A stretch of 64,000 nucleotides of DNA from CAVTND01 sp963735955 (GCA_963735955.1 CAVTND010000016.1:1-64000); one strand, 5' to 3'; counted from the stretch's first letter, positions 44,101 to 51,516 are shown. Translations and numbers: made by a program. The notes: generated from the sequence alone by a model not told the origin.

Positions 44101-46970
44101 ATGACAAGCACGGAGTGCCCGGCCGCGATCAGCTTGCGCAACGATCGCATCAGCTTGGCCACATCGTCGAAGTGCAGGCCGGTCGTCGGCTCGTCGAACA
44201 GAAACAGTGTCCCGCGCCGCGGGATACCCGCCACATCCCCGGCGCGGGTCGGCCGGACACGCGTGGCTTCAGCCAGGAAGCCGGCGAGCTTCAGGCGTTG
44301 CGCCTCGCCGCCCGACAGGGTCGGCACCGGCTGGCCGAGCTTCAGGTACTCGAGGCCGACGTCCGCCAGGGGGGCCAGCACGCGCGCCAGTTCGGCGTCC
44401 TCGCTGAAGAAGGCGCGGGCTTCGCTGACCGTCATGTCGAGGACTTCGGCGATGTTCACGGCGCGGCGCAGCGATGAGCGCCGGGCCGCCCCAAGCTCAT
44501 TGCGCGCCCCCTCGGGGGGCGGGCGCGAAGCAACCGGGGGCGTCATGACTTCACGTTCGACCGTAACTTCCAGTGTCTCGGCGCGATACCGTGTGCCGCT
44601 GCAGTCGGCGCAGCGCAGGTAGACGTCGGACAGGAACTGCATCTCGACATGCTCGAAGCCGTTGCCACCGCAGGCCGGACAGCGACCGTTGCCCGAGTTG
44701 AAGGAGAAGGTCCCCGCGTTGTAGTTGCGCTCCCGCGCCATGCGCGATCGAGCGAATATCGTCCGTATGCAGTCGAACGCACCGACATAGCTCGCCGGGT
44801 TGGAGCGGGTGGTCTTGCCGATCGGTGACTGGTCGACGAACGCAACATCCGCCAGCCAGTCGTCTCCGAGCAGTCGGTCGAAAGCACCAGGAGTCTCGAC
44901 TGATTTTCCCTTGATCTTCGCCAGCGCCGGAAACAACACGTCCTGCACCAGGGTCGACTTGCCGCTGCCGGACACGCCGGTGACCACCACCAGGCGTTGC
45001 AGGGGAATCTCGACATCGATCGATTTCAGGTTGTGCTCGCGCGCGCCGTGCAGGAGCAGCTTCGGCGCGCCGGCGTCGACCGCGAGCGGGCGCGCGGCGT
45101 CCACGCTCAGCCGCCCGCCCAGATACTTGCCGGTCAGCGACGGCGCTGCGCGCAACTCTTGGGGTGTGCCGTTGAAAACGATGCTGCCGCCGCGCTCGCC
45201 CGGGCCCGGTCCCATGTCGAGCACGCGATCGGCCGCCAGCATCACCTGCGGATCGTGTTCGACCACGACCAGCGAATTTCCGGCATCGCGCAGCCGGTGC
45301 ATGACTTCGATCACCCGATGCATGTCACGCGGATGCAGGCCGATGGACGGCTCATCAAGCACGAACAGCGTATTGACGAGCGAGGTGCCAAGCGCCGTGG
45401 TCAGGTTGATCCGCTGCACCTCACCGCCGGACAGAGTGCGGCTCTGGCGGTCCAGCGTCAGGTAGCCGAGCCCGACATCGACCAGGAAGGCGAGCCGCGC
45501 GCACAGCTCCTCGAGCAGCATCTCGCTCGCCTCGTCGAGCGGTGCCGGCAGCTTCAGCTGGTTGAAGTACTGCCTGACGCGCTCGAGCGGCAGCAGCATC
45601 AGGTCGTGGATCGATGCGCCGGGCAGCGCGGCGAGCTGCTCATCGGTCCAGTTTGCCCGAGTCGGCCGGCTGCGCTGATAACGGCCACTGAACGCAGACG
45701 CCGCTTCGTCATGGCCACCCACGCGCCACAGGAGAGCATCTGGCTTGAGGCGAGCACCTGCGCACACCAGGCACGGCGTGTAGGCGCGGTAGCGCGACAG
45801 CAGCACCCTGATGTGCATCTTGTAGGCCTTGCTTTCGAGCCACTCGAAAAAGCGTTTGGCGCCGTACCAGGTTCCGGGCCAGCTCTTCTTCCAGCTTTTC
45901 CAGCCGGCGCCGCCCTCGATGACCCATCGCCTCTGCTGGTCCGTCAGCGAGCGAAACGGCACATCGAGCGGAATGCCGTCCTTGAGTGCGGATTTCTCCA
46001 GATCGCGCTGGCTTTCGATGAAGGACTTTGACTGGAACGGCTTGATCGCGCCTTCGCGCAAGGTCTTGCGTTCGTCGGGAATCACGAGGCCGTAGTCGAC
46101 GCCGATCACGCGTCCGAAGCCGCGGCAGGTCTCGCAGGCGCCGAGCGGCGAATTGAACGAGAATGTGCTTGGGTGCGGCGTCGAGTAGTGGATGTCGCAC
46201 TGCGCGCAGTGCAGGTCATTGCTGAAGCGCAGGGATTCCGCGCTGCCTTCGGCATGAACATCAACGCGCCCGCCGCCGAGGCGCAGCGCGCGCTCGAGCG
46301 CATCGATCACCCGGGCACGCTCGATCGAGCCGATCCGGAAGCGGTCGGCTACGACATCGATGACCCTGGCGCCGCCCTGCACACGCTCGGCATGTACCTT
46401 GGTGTAGCCCTGCGCCTCGAGATGCGTGCGAACTTCTTCGGCGCTGAAGTTTTCCGGCACCTTGACCGGAAAGCTCACGACCAGGCGTGGGTCGCCGGCG
46501 CCGGCAGAGCGCTCGGCAATGCTGGCCCAGATCGTGTCCGGCGTGTCGCGCGCGACCGGCCGGGCGCAGCCACGGCAGAACAGCGTGCCGGTGCGCGCAT
46601 AAAGCAGCTTCAGATGGTCGTTCAGTTCAGTCATCGTGCCGACCGTGCTGCGCGAGGTGCGTACCGGATTGGTCTGGTCGATCGCAATCGCGGGCGGAAC
46701 GCCGGAGATCGAATCGACCGCCGGGCGATCCATGCGGTCGAGAAACTGGCGCGCGTACGGCGAGAAGGTCTCGACATAGCGGCGCTGTCCCTCGGCATAC
46801 AGGGTGTCGAACACCAGCGAACTCTTGCCCGAACCCGACACGCCGGTCACGACCACCAGTTCGCCGGTCGGGATGTCGAGGTCGAGCTGGCGCAGATTGT
46901 TCTGGCGCGCGCCGCGAATGCGGATCGCGCGCGCCGTGTCGGCGGACACGTGCTTGGAGTCGTCGGGCAT
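41199..46970 (-). CDS. Double-length UvrA (two UvrA halves fused, four ABC ATPase modules)
   Basis: The protein is 1,923 residues, twice a normal UvrA (about 940). It has four Walker A motifs (GVSGSGKSS, then three GVSGSGKST) and four ABC signatures (TLSGGEVQRINL, TLSGGEAQRLKL, TLSGGEAQRIRL, TLSGGEAQRIKL). Zinc-finger cysteine pairs are present in both halves (CAQC...CETC, CPACGGNG...CADC, CSSC...CSAC, CDACDGQG...CDVC). The junction is near residue 1040 (GVPLQDQLRRQRIAI). UvrA recognises DNA damage in nucleotide excision repair. Fused forms of this size are known in some proteobacteria beside a normal uvrA, and their role is unclear. A LexA box lies 230 bp upstream. Confidence 0.93.
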   Translation of the reverse strand: MPDDSKHVSADTARAIRIRGARQNNLRQLDLDIPTGELVVVTGVSGSGKSSLVFDTLYAEGQRRYVETFSPYARQFLDRMDRPAVDSISGVPPAIAIDQTNPVRTSRSTVGTMTELNDHLKLLYARTGTLFCRGCARPVARDTPDTIWASIAERSAGAGDPRLVVSFPVKVPENFSAEEVRTHLEAQGYTKVHAERVQGGARVIDVVADRFRIGSIERARVIDALERALRLGGGRVDVHAEGSAESLRFSNDLHCAQCDIHYSTPHPSTFSFNSPLGACETCRGFGRVIGVDYGLVIPDERKTLREGAIKPFQSKSFIESQRDLEKSALKDGIPLDVPFRSLTDQQRRWVIEGGAGWKSWKKSWPGTWYGAKRFFEWLESKAYKMHIRVLLSRYRAYTPCLVCAGARLKPDALLWRVGGHDEAASAFSGRYQRSRPTRANWTDEQLAALPGASIHDLMLLPLERVRQYFNQLKLPAPLDEASEMLLEELCARLAFLVDVGLGYLTLDRQSRTLSGGEVQRINLTTALGTSLVNTLFVLDEPSIGLHPRDMHRVIEVMHRLRDAGNSLVVVEHDPQVMLAADRVLDMGPGPGERGGSIVFNGTPQELRAAPSLTGKYLGGRLSVDAARPLAVDAGAPKLLLHGAREHNLKSIDVEIPLQRLVVVTGVSGSGKSTLVQDVLFPALAKIKGKSVETPGAFDRLLGDDWLADVAFVDQSPIGKTTRSNPASYVGAFDCIRTIFARSRMARERNYNAGTFSFNSGNGRCPACGGNGFEHVEMQFLSDVYLRCADCSGTRYRAETLEVTVEREVMTPPVASRPPPEGARNELGAARRSSLRRAVNIAEVLDMTVSEARAFFSEDAELARVLAPLADVGLEYLKLGQPVPTLSGGEAQRLKLAGFLAEATRVRPTRAGDVAGIPRRGTLFLFDEPTTGLHFDDVAKLMRSLRKLIAAGHSVLVIEHNLDVISAADWLIDLGPEGGDAGGSVVGAGTPDALIDLAHSHTGRALRAYRSSLAGGVSAVAAPGVNEAAAAYDIGVPLQDQLRRQRIAIRGSHAIEIVKAREHNLKAIDVSIPRDTFTVITGVSGSGKSTLAFDIVFSEGQRRYLESLNAYARSILQPAGRPEVDAIYGIPPTVAIEQRTSRGGRKSTVATLTEIYHFVRLLYVKLGVQHCPTCRIPVTPQSFDAIVAQVMHEHRGQHVGVLAPLVVNRKGVYTDLAKWAAGRGHSHLRIDGIFLPTARFPRIERFKEHTVELPVADLLVQAENEDRLRGALATALEHGHGVVTIVAPLQRLHEAIAAGDWGPALEQKSFSTKRACSSCGTSFPDPDPRLFSYNSRHGWCSACFGTGLRLAGFDAEQSGEEIGWNAWYDGEAAPCESCHGQRLNPVALAVRFHDRSIAELTALAVADARTFFQSLALTGRAAEIARDALAEIRSRLSFLEEVGLGYLALDRAAPTLSGGEAQRIRLAAQLGSNLQGVAYVLDEPTIGLHPRDNRILLDALQKLEAKGNTLIVVEHDEDTIRRAAHLIDIGPAAGVRGGRVVAEGSVDDLIEAAESATGRWLQAPLQHPRQARRAVARDTPRLRITDARMNNLRRIDADFPLARLTVVTGVSGSGKSTLAREVLLANLQGAVGQRKPKTDWIGCAGIEGWDALDRVLEVDQTPIGKTPRSCPATYVGFWDAIRRLYAETLEARTRGYGASRFSFNTAGGRCDACDGQGVKTIEMSFLPDVKVLCDVCGGARFNEETLAIKWKEKSIGEVLRMDIDDAAGFFAAHRSIAHPLALLQDVGLGYLTLGQPSPTLSGGEAQRIKLVTELAKVRDDITRRGQVAPRTLYVLDEPTVGLHMADVDKLIRVLHRLVDSGNTVIVIEHNLDVIAEADWVIDLGPEGGAGGGRVIAQCAPGSLEQKLTPTGRALNEFFSTRTRH

Positions 46971-47024
46971 CGGGGATTGCGGGCGCGGAAGGGATTGCGC
47001 CGCTACACCGTCATGTTACCTGTT

Positions 47025-47186
47025 CGTCGAGGCAGGACTCGTACAGACCGTCGAAACGAATCAAACCGCGCACCCGGTGGACGTGCGTCACTTTGGTTCC
47101 TATGCTGTAGCAGCATCAGCGAATGCGCTCCCGCAGCCGACCCAGCAGGTGCGGGGAACGCGGGGCCGGCGGGAGTCGGGTTTCAT
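47025..47186 (-). pseudogene. Decayed integron integrase (intI) remnant, N-terminal part
   Basis: On the reverse strand ATG 47186 opens a short frame. After a frame change it reads HLLGRLRERIR, then a stop (TGA), then CYSIGTKVTHVHRVRGLIRF and DGLYES. IntI proteins have at their N-terminus LLDQLRERIR, LHYS, RTEQAYVHWVR and FIRFHG, so the match in order and spacing is strong. The catalytic part is missing and the uvrA-like gene begins 55 bp further on. The position and direction (pointing away from the cassette array, behind a LexA box) are those expected of intI. Confidence 0.75.
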
Positions 47187-47199
47187 GTCGAATTTTCCA

Positions 47200-47215
47200 C
47201 TGTATTTATATACAG
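47200..47215. promoter_or_regulatory. LexA (SOS) box CTGTATTTATATACAG
   Basis: This is a perfect CTGT-N8-ACAG site with an AT-rich centre. It lies 14 bp before the intI remnant start, the place where LexA controls intI in many integrons. Since intI is broken, the box may now govern the double uvrA gene on the same strand. Confidence 0.85.
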
Positions 47216-47216
47216 T

Positions 47217-47296
47217 AATCGGCCGGAAAGCAAGGAACTGCGCTGGTTTTCGGCAATCGGCTGTGCGAGGTTAGGGCGCAGGTAACTAGGTTAGGC
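47217..47296 (+). other. Putative attI recombination region
   Basis: The stretch between the intI promoter and the first cassette has GTTAGGG (47270-47276) and GTTAGGC (47290-47296), both fitting the integrase core site GTTRRRY. Crossing over at the second would start the cassette array. The assignment rests on position and these core sites. Confidence 0.55.
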
Positions 47297-47323
47297 CGCA
47301 GAATGTGCGACCTACATTATTCA

Positions 47324-47409
47324 GTCCAACGAGGTTTATCTGCCGCCATGCTCCTCTCGTGCCTGCGCTCGGCCTCGCCTCGGCGGCGGATAAACACTAT
47401 TCGTTAGGC
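47324..47409 (+). other. attC site 1 (integron cassette)
   Basis: R'' GTCCAAC (47324) pairs with R' GTTAGGC (47403-47409). Inner arms TTTATCTGCCGCC and GGCGGCGGATAAA are nearly perfect inverted repeats. The site is 86 bp. The cassette that it ends (from 47291) holds no gene. Confidence 0.8.
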
Positions 47410-47427
47410 CTCTTAAGAGAATCGCCC

Positions 47428-47874
47428 ATGTCCAACCTACTGCGAAATGTGCTTGCCGTGCTCGCGGGAATCGCCATAGGCGGAGGCGTCAACACGGCAC
47501 TTATCGCTCTCAGCCCGTCGCTCATTCCTCCGCCTGCTGGTGTGGATGTAAATAGCGCCGAAAGCCTGAGCAAGGCCATGCACCTTTTTGAACCGCGGCA
47601 TTTCATAATGCCGTTCTTGGCGCACGCAGTTGGTACTTTCGCCGGCGCGCTCGCTGCTTACCTGATCGCAGCGAGCTACAAGGCGCAAATGGCCTACGTG
47701 ATTGGCGCGGTCTTTCTTTGCGGCGGGGTGGCGGCAAGTTTCATGATTCCCGCTCCAACTTGGTTCATCGCGCTTGACCTGTTGGTCGCTTACCTGCCAA
47801 CGGCTTGGTTGGCTGTTCAGATTGGTACTCGTATGAAGCAAGGGAACAATGGTGCACGGAAAGGAGAGACCTAA
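47428..47874 (+). CDS. Cassette gene: small four-helix membrane protein, unknown
   Basis: The protein is 148 residues counted from ATG 47428, with AAGAGA upstream. There are four predicted helices, starting LLRNVLAVLAGIAIGGGVNT, and a loop with FEPRHFIMPFLAHAVGTFAG. It is clearly hydrophobic but matches no named family that I know. It is the first gene of the array, closest to attI, so it is the most recently inserted or best expressed cassette if a Pc promoter exists. Its stop codon overlaps the start of attC site 2. Confidence 0.75.
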   Translation: MSNLLRNVLAVLAGIAIGGGVNTALIALSPSLIPPPAGVDVNSAESLSKAMHLFEPRHFIMPFLAHAVGTFAGALAAYLIAASYKAQMAYVIGAVFLCGGVAASFMIPAPTWFIALDLLVAYLPTAWLAVQIGTRMKQGNNGARKGET

Positions 47875-47949
47875 CCTGTCGCTCAACGCGGACGTCCCGC
47901 ATGCGCAGCGCCCGCGCAGCGGGCCGCCGGTTAGCTTGTTTCGTTATGC
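47869..47949 (+). other. attC site 2 (integron cassette)
   Basis: R'' ACCTAAC (47869) and R' GTTATGC (47943-47949) flank arms CTCAACGCGGAC and CCGGTTAGCTTG. A strong central hairpin (GCGCCCGCGCAGCGGGC) fills the middle. The site is 81 bp. Confidence 0.72.
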
Positions 47950-47997
47950 CTCCGATGGAACCTTTAGCGCCCTGTCACCGAACAACTGGAGAGATCA

Positions 47998-48204
47998 ATG
48001 AACGAGGAAATTTTCAATCTGAGCATTCGTAAGTTCCTAAAGATCGTTGGCGTGAATTCGCAGCGTGAAATTGAACAGGCGGTGGCAAAGGCGATTGCGG
48101 CGCGCACCATCTCAGGGACGGAATCCTTCCCCGCAAAGGTGACTCTCGAAGTCGCTGGACTGAAGCTGAACGTCAATTTTGACGGTGAAATCAAACTGCA
48201 ATGA
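47998..48204 (+). CDS. Cassette gene: DUF6494 family protein
   Basis: The protein is 68 residues counted from ATG 47998, with GGAGAG upstream. It reads FNLSIRKFLKIVGVNSQREI, then EQAVAKAIAA and a short beta part ending in VNFDGEIKLQ. This matches DUF6494, a small helical-plus-beta family common in proteobacteria with no known function. It is complete. Confidence 0.88.
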   Translation: MNEEIFNLSIRKFLKIVGVNSQREIEQAVAKAIAARTISGTESFPAKVTLEVAGLKLNVNFDGEIKLQ

Positions 48205-48220
48205 GCAACTTGCTCGTGAG

Positions 48221-48310
48221 GCCTAACCCGCTGGTCAACCGGACGCGCCGATTCATGGTTTCTACTTGGCGAACGTCGATCAGGCGCGCCGGATACCTCA
48301 CTCGTTGGAC
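48221..48310 (+). other. attC site 3 (integron cassette)
   Basis: R'' GCCTAAC (48221-48227) and R' GTTGGAC (48304-48310). Arms CCGGACGCGCC and GGCGCGCCGG pair with one bulged base, the extrahelical base expected in the L'' arm. The site is 90 bp. Confidence 0.8.
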
Positions 48311-48394
48311 CGTCAACGCCGTTGATAACGGCGAGCGACCTATCGTCGGGGTCGTCTGGCTGCGCACCGTGACCCCTTCGCGGCGGAGGGCGAG

Positions 48395-48880
48395 ATGATT
48401 AGGCTCATGATCCCTGGTTTTGGGCCGCTGGAGATAAATCGGGTCGTGACTGACTACACCGGTACACACTCCTTCAAAGGGGTCGTGAGGACAAGTGTCA
48501 GAACCCGCCTCGCGCGACTCGCCAAGCTGGTCGAGGTCCACGTTCTGACTGTGGACACCTTCGGTACCGCAAGCCGCGAACTCGCGCGACTACCCGTCGA
48601 GCTGCACTTTCTGACCGACGACAGACGTAACGACAAGGAGAAGCAACGGTTCGTCCTGAGACATGAGCCGAAGCGTGTGGCGGCGTTCGGCAATGGGACT
48701 ATAGATCGGCTGCTGCTGAAAACTGTGCGCGACGCGGGGGGTCTCGCCGTGGCGGTCGACAACGGCGAAGGTTGCGCCCTCGACGCGATTCTCAACGCCA
48801 ATATCCTTGTCCATGGCTCTGAGCAAGCCTTGGACCTCCTGCTTGAGCCGAACAGCTGCAAAGCAACCCTTCGCTTCTGA
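48395..48880 (+). CDS. Cassette gene: soluble P-type-ATPase-like HAD protein
   Basis: The protein is 161 residues counted from ATG 48395, with GGAGG in front. It matches the stand-alone 'soluble P-type ATPase' group (COG4087 type): IPGFGPLEINRVVTDYTGTH with the HAD nucleophile Asp in DYTGT, then LVEVHVLTVDTFGTA, and later VAAFGNGTIDRLLLKTVRDA. Canonical members read DYNGT, so Asn to Thr is one change near the active site. It is probably a phosphatase or phosphotransferase of unknown substrate. Confidence 0.82.
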   Translation: MIRLMIPGFGPLEINRVVTDYTGTHSFKGVVRTSVRTRLARLAKLVEVHVLTVDTFGTASRELARLPVELHFLTDDRRNDKEKQRFVLRHEPKRVAAFGNGTIDRLLLKTVRDAGGLAVAVDNGEGCALDAILNANILVHGSEQALDLLLEPNSCKATLRF

Positions 48881-48928
48881 TGGCCCGCGGGTCAGGCAAG
48901 GACGGTTCGGCGCAGATTTCTATCGGCG

Positions 48929-48998
48929 GTCCAACTTCCCAGAGCACCGGATCTGGGCTCGCGTTGCTCGCTCCGGCCGGTGACCGCGGGCGTTAGAC
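48929..48998 (+). other. attC site 4 (integron cassette)
   Basis: R'' GTCCAAC (48929-48935) and R' GTTAGAC (48992-48998), with inner GCACCGG and CCGGTGACC arms. The site is 70 bp and closes the HAD cassette. Confidence 0.75.
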
Positions 48999-49036
48999 AC
49001 CCTTCACAAATGGCGAATAGCCAAGGAGGAACTCGG

Positions 49037-49945
49037 ATGGCAAGACTCTTCTTATCTCACGCTTATGCTGACCAGGAATTGGCGCGTGAAATAGAGAGGC
49101 GCCTACGCGATGAGGGCCACGAGGTCTCAATACCGGTTGGCACTCTGCCCGCCGGCAAGTGGCGAGACAAACTCTGGCGGGCTCTCGAAAGTTCCGATGT
49201 GCTCGTGGCGCTTCTTTCCGAGAATGGTCTCGGTTCACCGTATGTTGCGAGCGAGATCGGTGCTGCCGGTGTAGTCGATCGCGCCAGGGGCATGCTGGTA
49301 CTCCCCATCTTGTTTCGCGATTCTGGCGATATTCCACTATTCGTGTCGGACTATGCCTGCTTCAGGCTCGCGTCAAAGGAAAAGGTGTCACTTGACGCGC
49401 TTGTCGGCGAGCTCTGCAAGGCGATTGAGCAGCATTCAGTTGCCACCCCTGGAGGTCCCAAGATCTTTGTCAGCCACCGGCACAAGGACGAACCGCAGGC
49501 CCGCGCACTCCTGGAACTGTTGCAAGCGGCCTTTGAAATCAAGAAGGAAGACATTCGATGTACATCGGTTCCGCCATACAAACTCGACGCAGGCGATAAG
49601 ACGTCCGAGCGACTGCGGGCAGAAATCGCAGGCGCAGAAGTCGTACTAGGCCTTCTGTCGCCAGACACTTCCGAGTCGAAGTATGTGCTTGCCGAACTAG
49701 GGGCCGCTTGGGGGGTTGGTGTGGCGACGTTTCCGCTTCTACTACGAGGTGCCAGGTTCGAAGATGTGCCTGAGCCATTAAACGAGCGGCATAGCCTCTC
49801 TCTCGAAAGGGGAGCCGAGTGCTTCCAGCTCATTCAGGATCTGAGGCGAGTCACGTCGTTGACGGCCCGGGAGGGAGTTGAAAGCAGCATTTACGAGAGA
49901 GTGGAACGCCTCGCCGAGTTAGCTTCGGCCAAGGGAGCTGATTGA
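49037..49945 (+). CDS. Cassette gene: tandem TIR-domain protein (TIR-TIR)
   Basis: The protein is 302 residues counted from ATG 49037, with AAGGAGGA upstream. TIR 1 (about 1-130) starts ARLFLSHAYADQELAREIER and has Glu73 in SPYVASEIGAA. TIR 2 (about 140-285) starts PKIFVSHRHKDEPQARALLE and has Glu220 in SKYVLAELGAAWG. These glutamates sit where TIR NADases have their catalytic acid. No effector or sensor domain is attached. TIR proteins deplete NAD or make cyclic ADP-ribose signals in several phage-defence systems, so a defence role is plausible but inferred. Confidence 0.85.
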   Translation: MARLFLSHAYADQELAREIERRLRDEGHEVSIPVGTLPAGKWRDKLWRALESSDVLVALLSENGLGSPYVASEIGAAGVVDRARGMLVLPILFRDSGDIPLFVSDYACFRLASKEKVSLDALVGELCKAIEQHSVATPGGPKIFVSHRHKDEPQARALLELLQAAFEIKKEDIRCTSVPPYKLDAGDKTSERLRAEIAGAEVVLGLLSPDTSESKYVLAELGAAWGVGVATFPLLLRGARFEDVPEPLNERHSLSLERGAECFQLIQDLRRVTSLTAREGVESSIYERVERLAELASAKGAD

Positions 49946-49990
49946 GGTGGTGTGCACCCGAGTGGCTGCCGGTGATGCAGGGCGTTAGGC
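49946..49990 (+). other. attC-like half site after the TIR-TIR gene
   Basis: Only the right part is clear: GCCGGTGATGCAGGGC followed by core GTTAGGC (49984-49990). A left RYYYAAC core is not seen before the stop codon, so the site is degenerate or overlaps the gene end. Confidence 0.5.
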
Positions 49991-50012
49991 AACAACTAGG
50001 TCGGGAGTTTTA

Positions 50013-50489
50013 GTGTCGTCCAATGTTGATCAGCAAGCATTGTTCCAGCCGCAGGACCCGAATTATCGCGTCCGAGTCGAAAATAGCTTTGCCCGTCAAA
50101 GAGCGATGACCACACTCAAGATCACATTGGCTCGACTCGATCCGGGCGAAGTCGAACTCAGACTCCCTTACCAAGAGGAACTTACTCAACAACACGGCTT
50201 CATGCATGCGGGCATTCTTGCGACTGCCCTGGATAGTGCCTGCGGGTACGCCGCATTTTCCTTAATGCCACCGCAGGCCGCCGTCCTGACCATTGAGTTC
50301 AAGACGAACTTGCTCGCTCCCGCCCAAGGTGACTTCTTCCGAGTCGTGGGCCGAGTGGTGAAGCCGGGACGGACGATTACGGTCTGCCAGGCAGAGGCTT
50401 TCGCCTGTCGTGAGAACGATTCGAAACTGGTGGCATCGATGACCGGCACTTTGATGGCAGTGTTTGACCGAGCGGGAATTCAACACTAA
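50013..50489 (+). CDS. Cassette gene: PaaI-type hotdog-fold thioesterase
   Basis: The protein is 158 residues counted from GTG 50013 (GGGAG upstream). The hotdog signature QQHGFMHAGILATALDSACG is intact and is followed by the beta sheet (VLTIEFKTNLLAPAQGDFFR, VKPGRTITVCQAEAF). It hydrolyses acyl-CoA thioesters, and the substrate is unknown. It is flanked by integrase core sites on both sides, so it is a true cassette. Confidence 0.9.
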   Translation: MSSNVDQQALFQPQDPNYRVRVENSFARQRAMTTLKITLARLDPGEVELRLPYQEELTQQHGFMHAGILATALDSACGYAAFSLMPPQAAVLTIEFKTNLLAPAQGDFFRVVGRVVKPGRTITVCQAEAFACRENDSKLVASMTGTLMAVFDRAGIQH

Positions 50490-50521
50490 TTGCGCGCATC
50501 GATGGTAAATCCGCATTCCAT

Positions 50522-50581
50522 GCCCAACTCGTCGTTCGAGTCCCGACGCTCTACGAGCGCGGCTCAACTCGAACGTTGGGC
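50522..50581 (+). other. attC site 5 (integron cassette), best formed
   Basis: R'' GCCCAAC (50522-50528) and R' GTTGGGC (50575-50581) are exact complements. Arms CGTTCGAGT and ACTCGAACG pair fully, and the loop holds CGCTC-TAC-GAGCG. At 60 bp it is a compact, textbook site. Confidence 0.88.
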
Positions 50582-50627
50582 AGGGCGGGAGCGGTAGATC
50601 TAGCCGACGGGACTGGCAAGGCATCCG

Positions 50628-51389
50628 GTGTCGAAGCAACTCTTCATCAGCTACTCAAGCAAGGATCGCGAGTTCGTCTCGCGGCTCGCGAGCGATCTTC
50701 GCGCGCTGGGCATCAGCGTGTGGTGGGACAAGTGGGAGATGAAGGTCGGCGACTCGCTGAGCAGGAAGATCCAGGACGGCATCGCTCAGGCGGGCTGGCT
50801 CGCCGTCGTACTCTCTCGAAACTCTGTCTGCTCCCCATGGGTCGAGCGCGAGCTCAACGCCGCGATGGTCCGGGAGCTCGAGTCGAAACAGGTCTTCGTG
50901 CTTCCGGTGCTCGCCGACGACTGCGACATGCCGCTATTCCTCAAGGACAAGCTCTACGCAGACTTCAGGCACTCCTTCGAGGAAGGATTGGCGGCGCTCG
51001 TCGGCAGCGTTGCGCCTCGCATCGACCCCACGCTCTGCGCCGCCCTCATGAGCGAGGAGCCCACGCGCATCCAGTCGGCCCTGCTCAACGCCCCGGACCA
51101 GAACAGACCGGCGTATCTGCAGTGGCTCGTCGGGAAGCTCGGGAGCGAGGAGCGTCACGATCGACGGGCGGCTTTGATGGCGCTTTTCGCGCTCGGCTAT
51201 GGGAAGATCGTGCCGCACCTGATCGGGCTGGCAAAGGACCCATCCCCGTCGACGCGTCGCCTCGCCGCCTTCTATCTCGGCGAACTGAGGGTTACAGCGG
51301 GAGCCGGCGTCTTGAACGAGCTCACCCAGGACGGGAGCTCGATCGTCAGAGCGTCCGCTCACGACGCGCTGAAGAAGCTGCGGCGGTAG
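50628..51389 (+). CDS. Cassette gene: TIR-domain protein with HEAT-like repeats
   Basis: The protein is 253 residues counted from GTG 50628 (AAGG upstream). The TIR domain (1-125) begins SKQLFISYSSKDREFVSRLA, then WWDKWEMKVGDSLSRKIQDG, with the catalytic-position Glu75 in CSPWVERELNAAM. Residues about 150-253 form HEAT-like helical repeats (ERHDRRAALMALFALGYG, PSTRRLAAFYLGEL, SSIVRASAHDALKKL), which could sense or bind a partner. A combination of TIR enzyme and helical-repeat domain is common in phage-defence proteins. This is the second TIR gene in the array. Confidence 0.84.
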   Translation: MSKQLFISYSSKDREFVSRLASDLRALGISVWWDKWEMKVGDSLSRKIQDGIAQAGWLAVVLSRNSVCSPWVERELNAAMVRELESKQVFVLPVLADDCDMPLFLKDKLYADFRHSFEEGLAALVGSVAPRIDPTLCAALMSEEPTRIQSALLNAPDQNRPAYLQWLVGKLGSEERHDRRAALMALFALGYGKIVPHLIGLAKDPSPSTRRLAAFYLGELRVTAGAGVLNELTQDGSSIVRASAHDALKKLRR

Positions 51390-51391
51390 TG

Positions 51392-51516
51392 CCCCCAATC
51401 GGGACCGGCACGCGGCGGCTCCCGCTGCAAGCGCAAGATGCGCGAGCCGCAGGGCGACATCGGTAGGCAGTTCCGATCCCGGCGACCTTGCCAGCGTCGA
51501 GGCAAGGGCGTTAAAT
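51392..51516 (+). other. Degenerate attC-like region after the TIR-HEAT gene
   Basis: It ends in core GTTAAAT (51510-51516), which fits GTTRRRY. The left core is not clear (GCCCCCAAT near 51392 is the best candidate). Pairing of inner arms is weak. Confidence 0.35.

Noticed and set aside
42273..44477. 734-codon forward frame opposite the double UvrA
   Set aside because: The UvrA ATPase motifs on the reverse strand are intact and explain the region.
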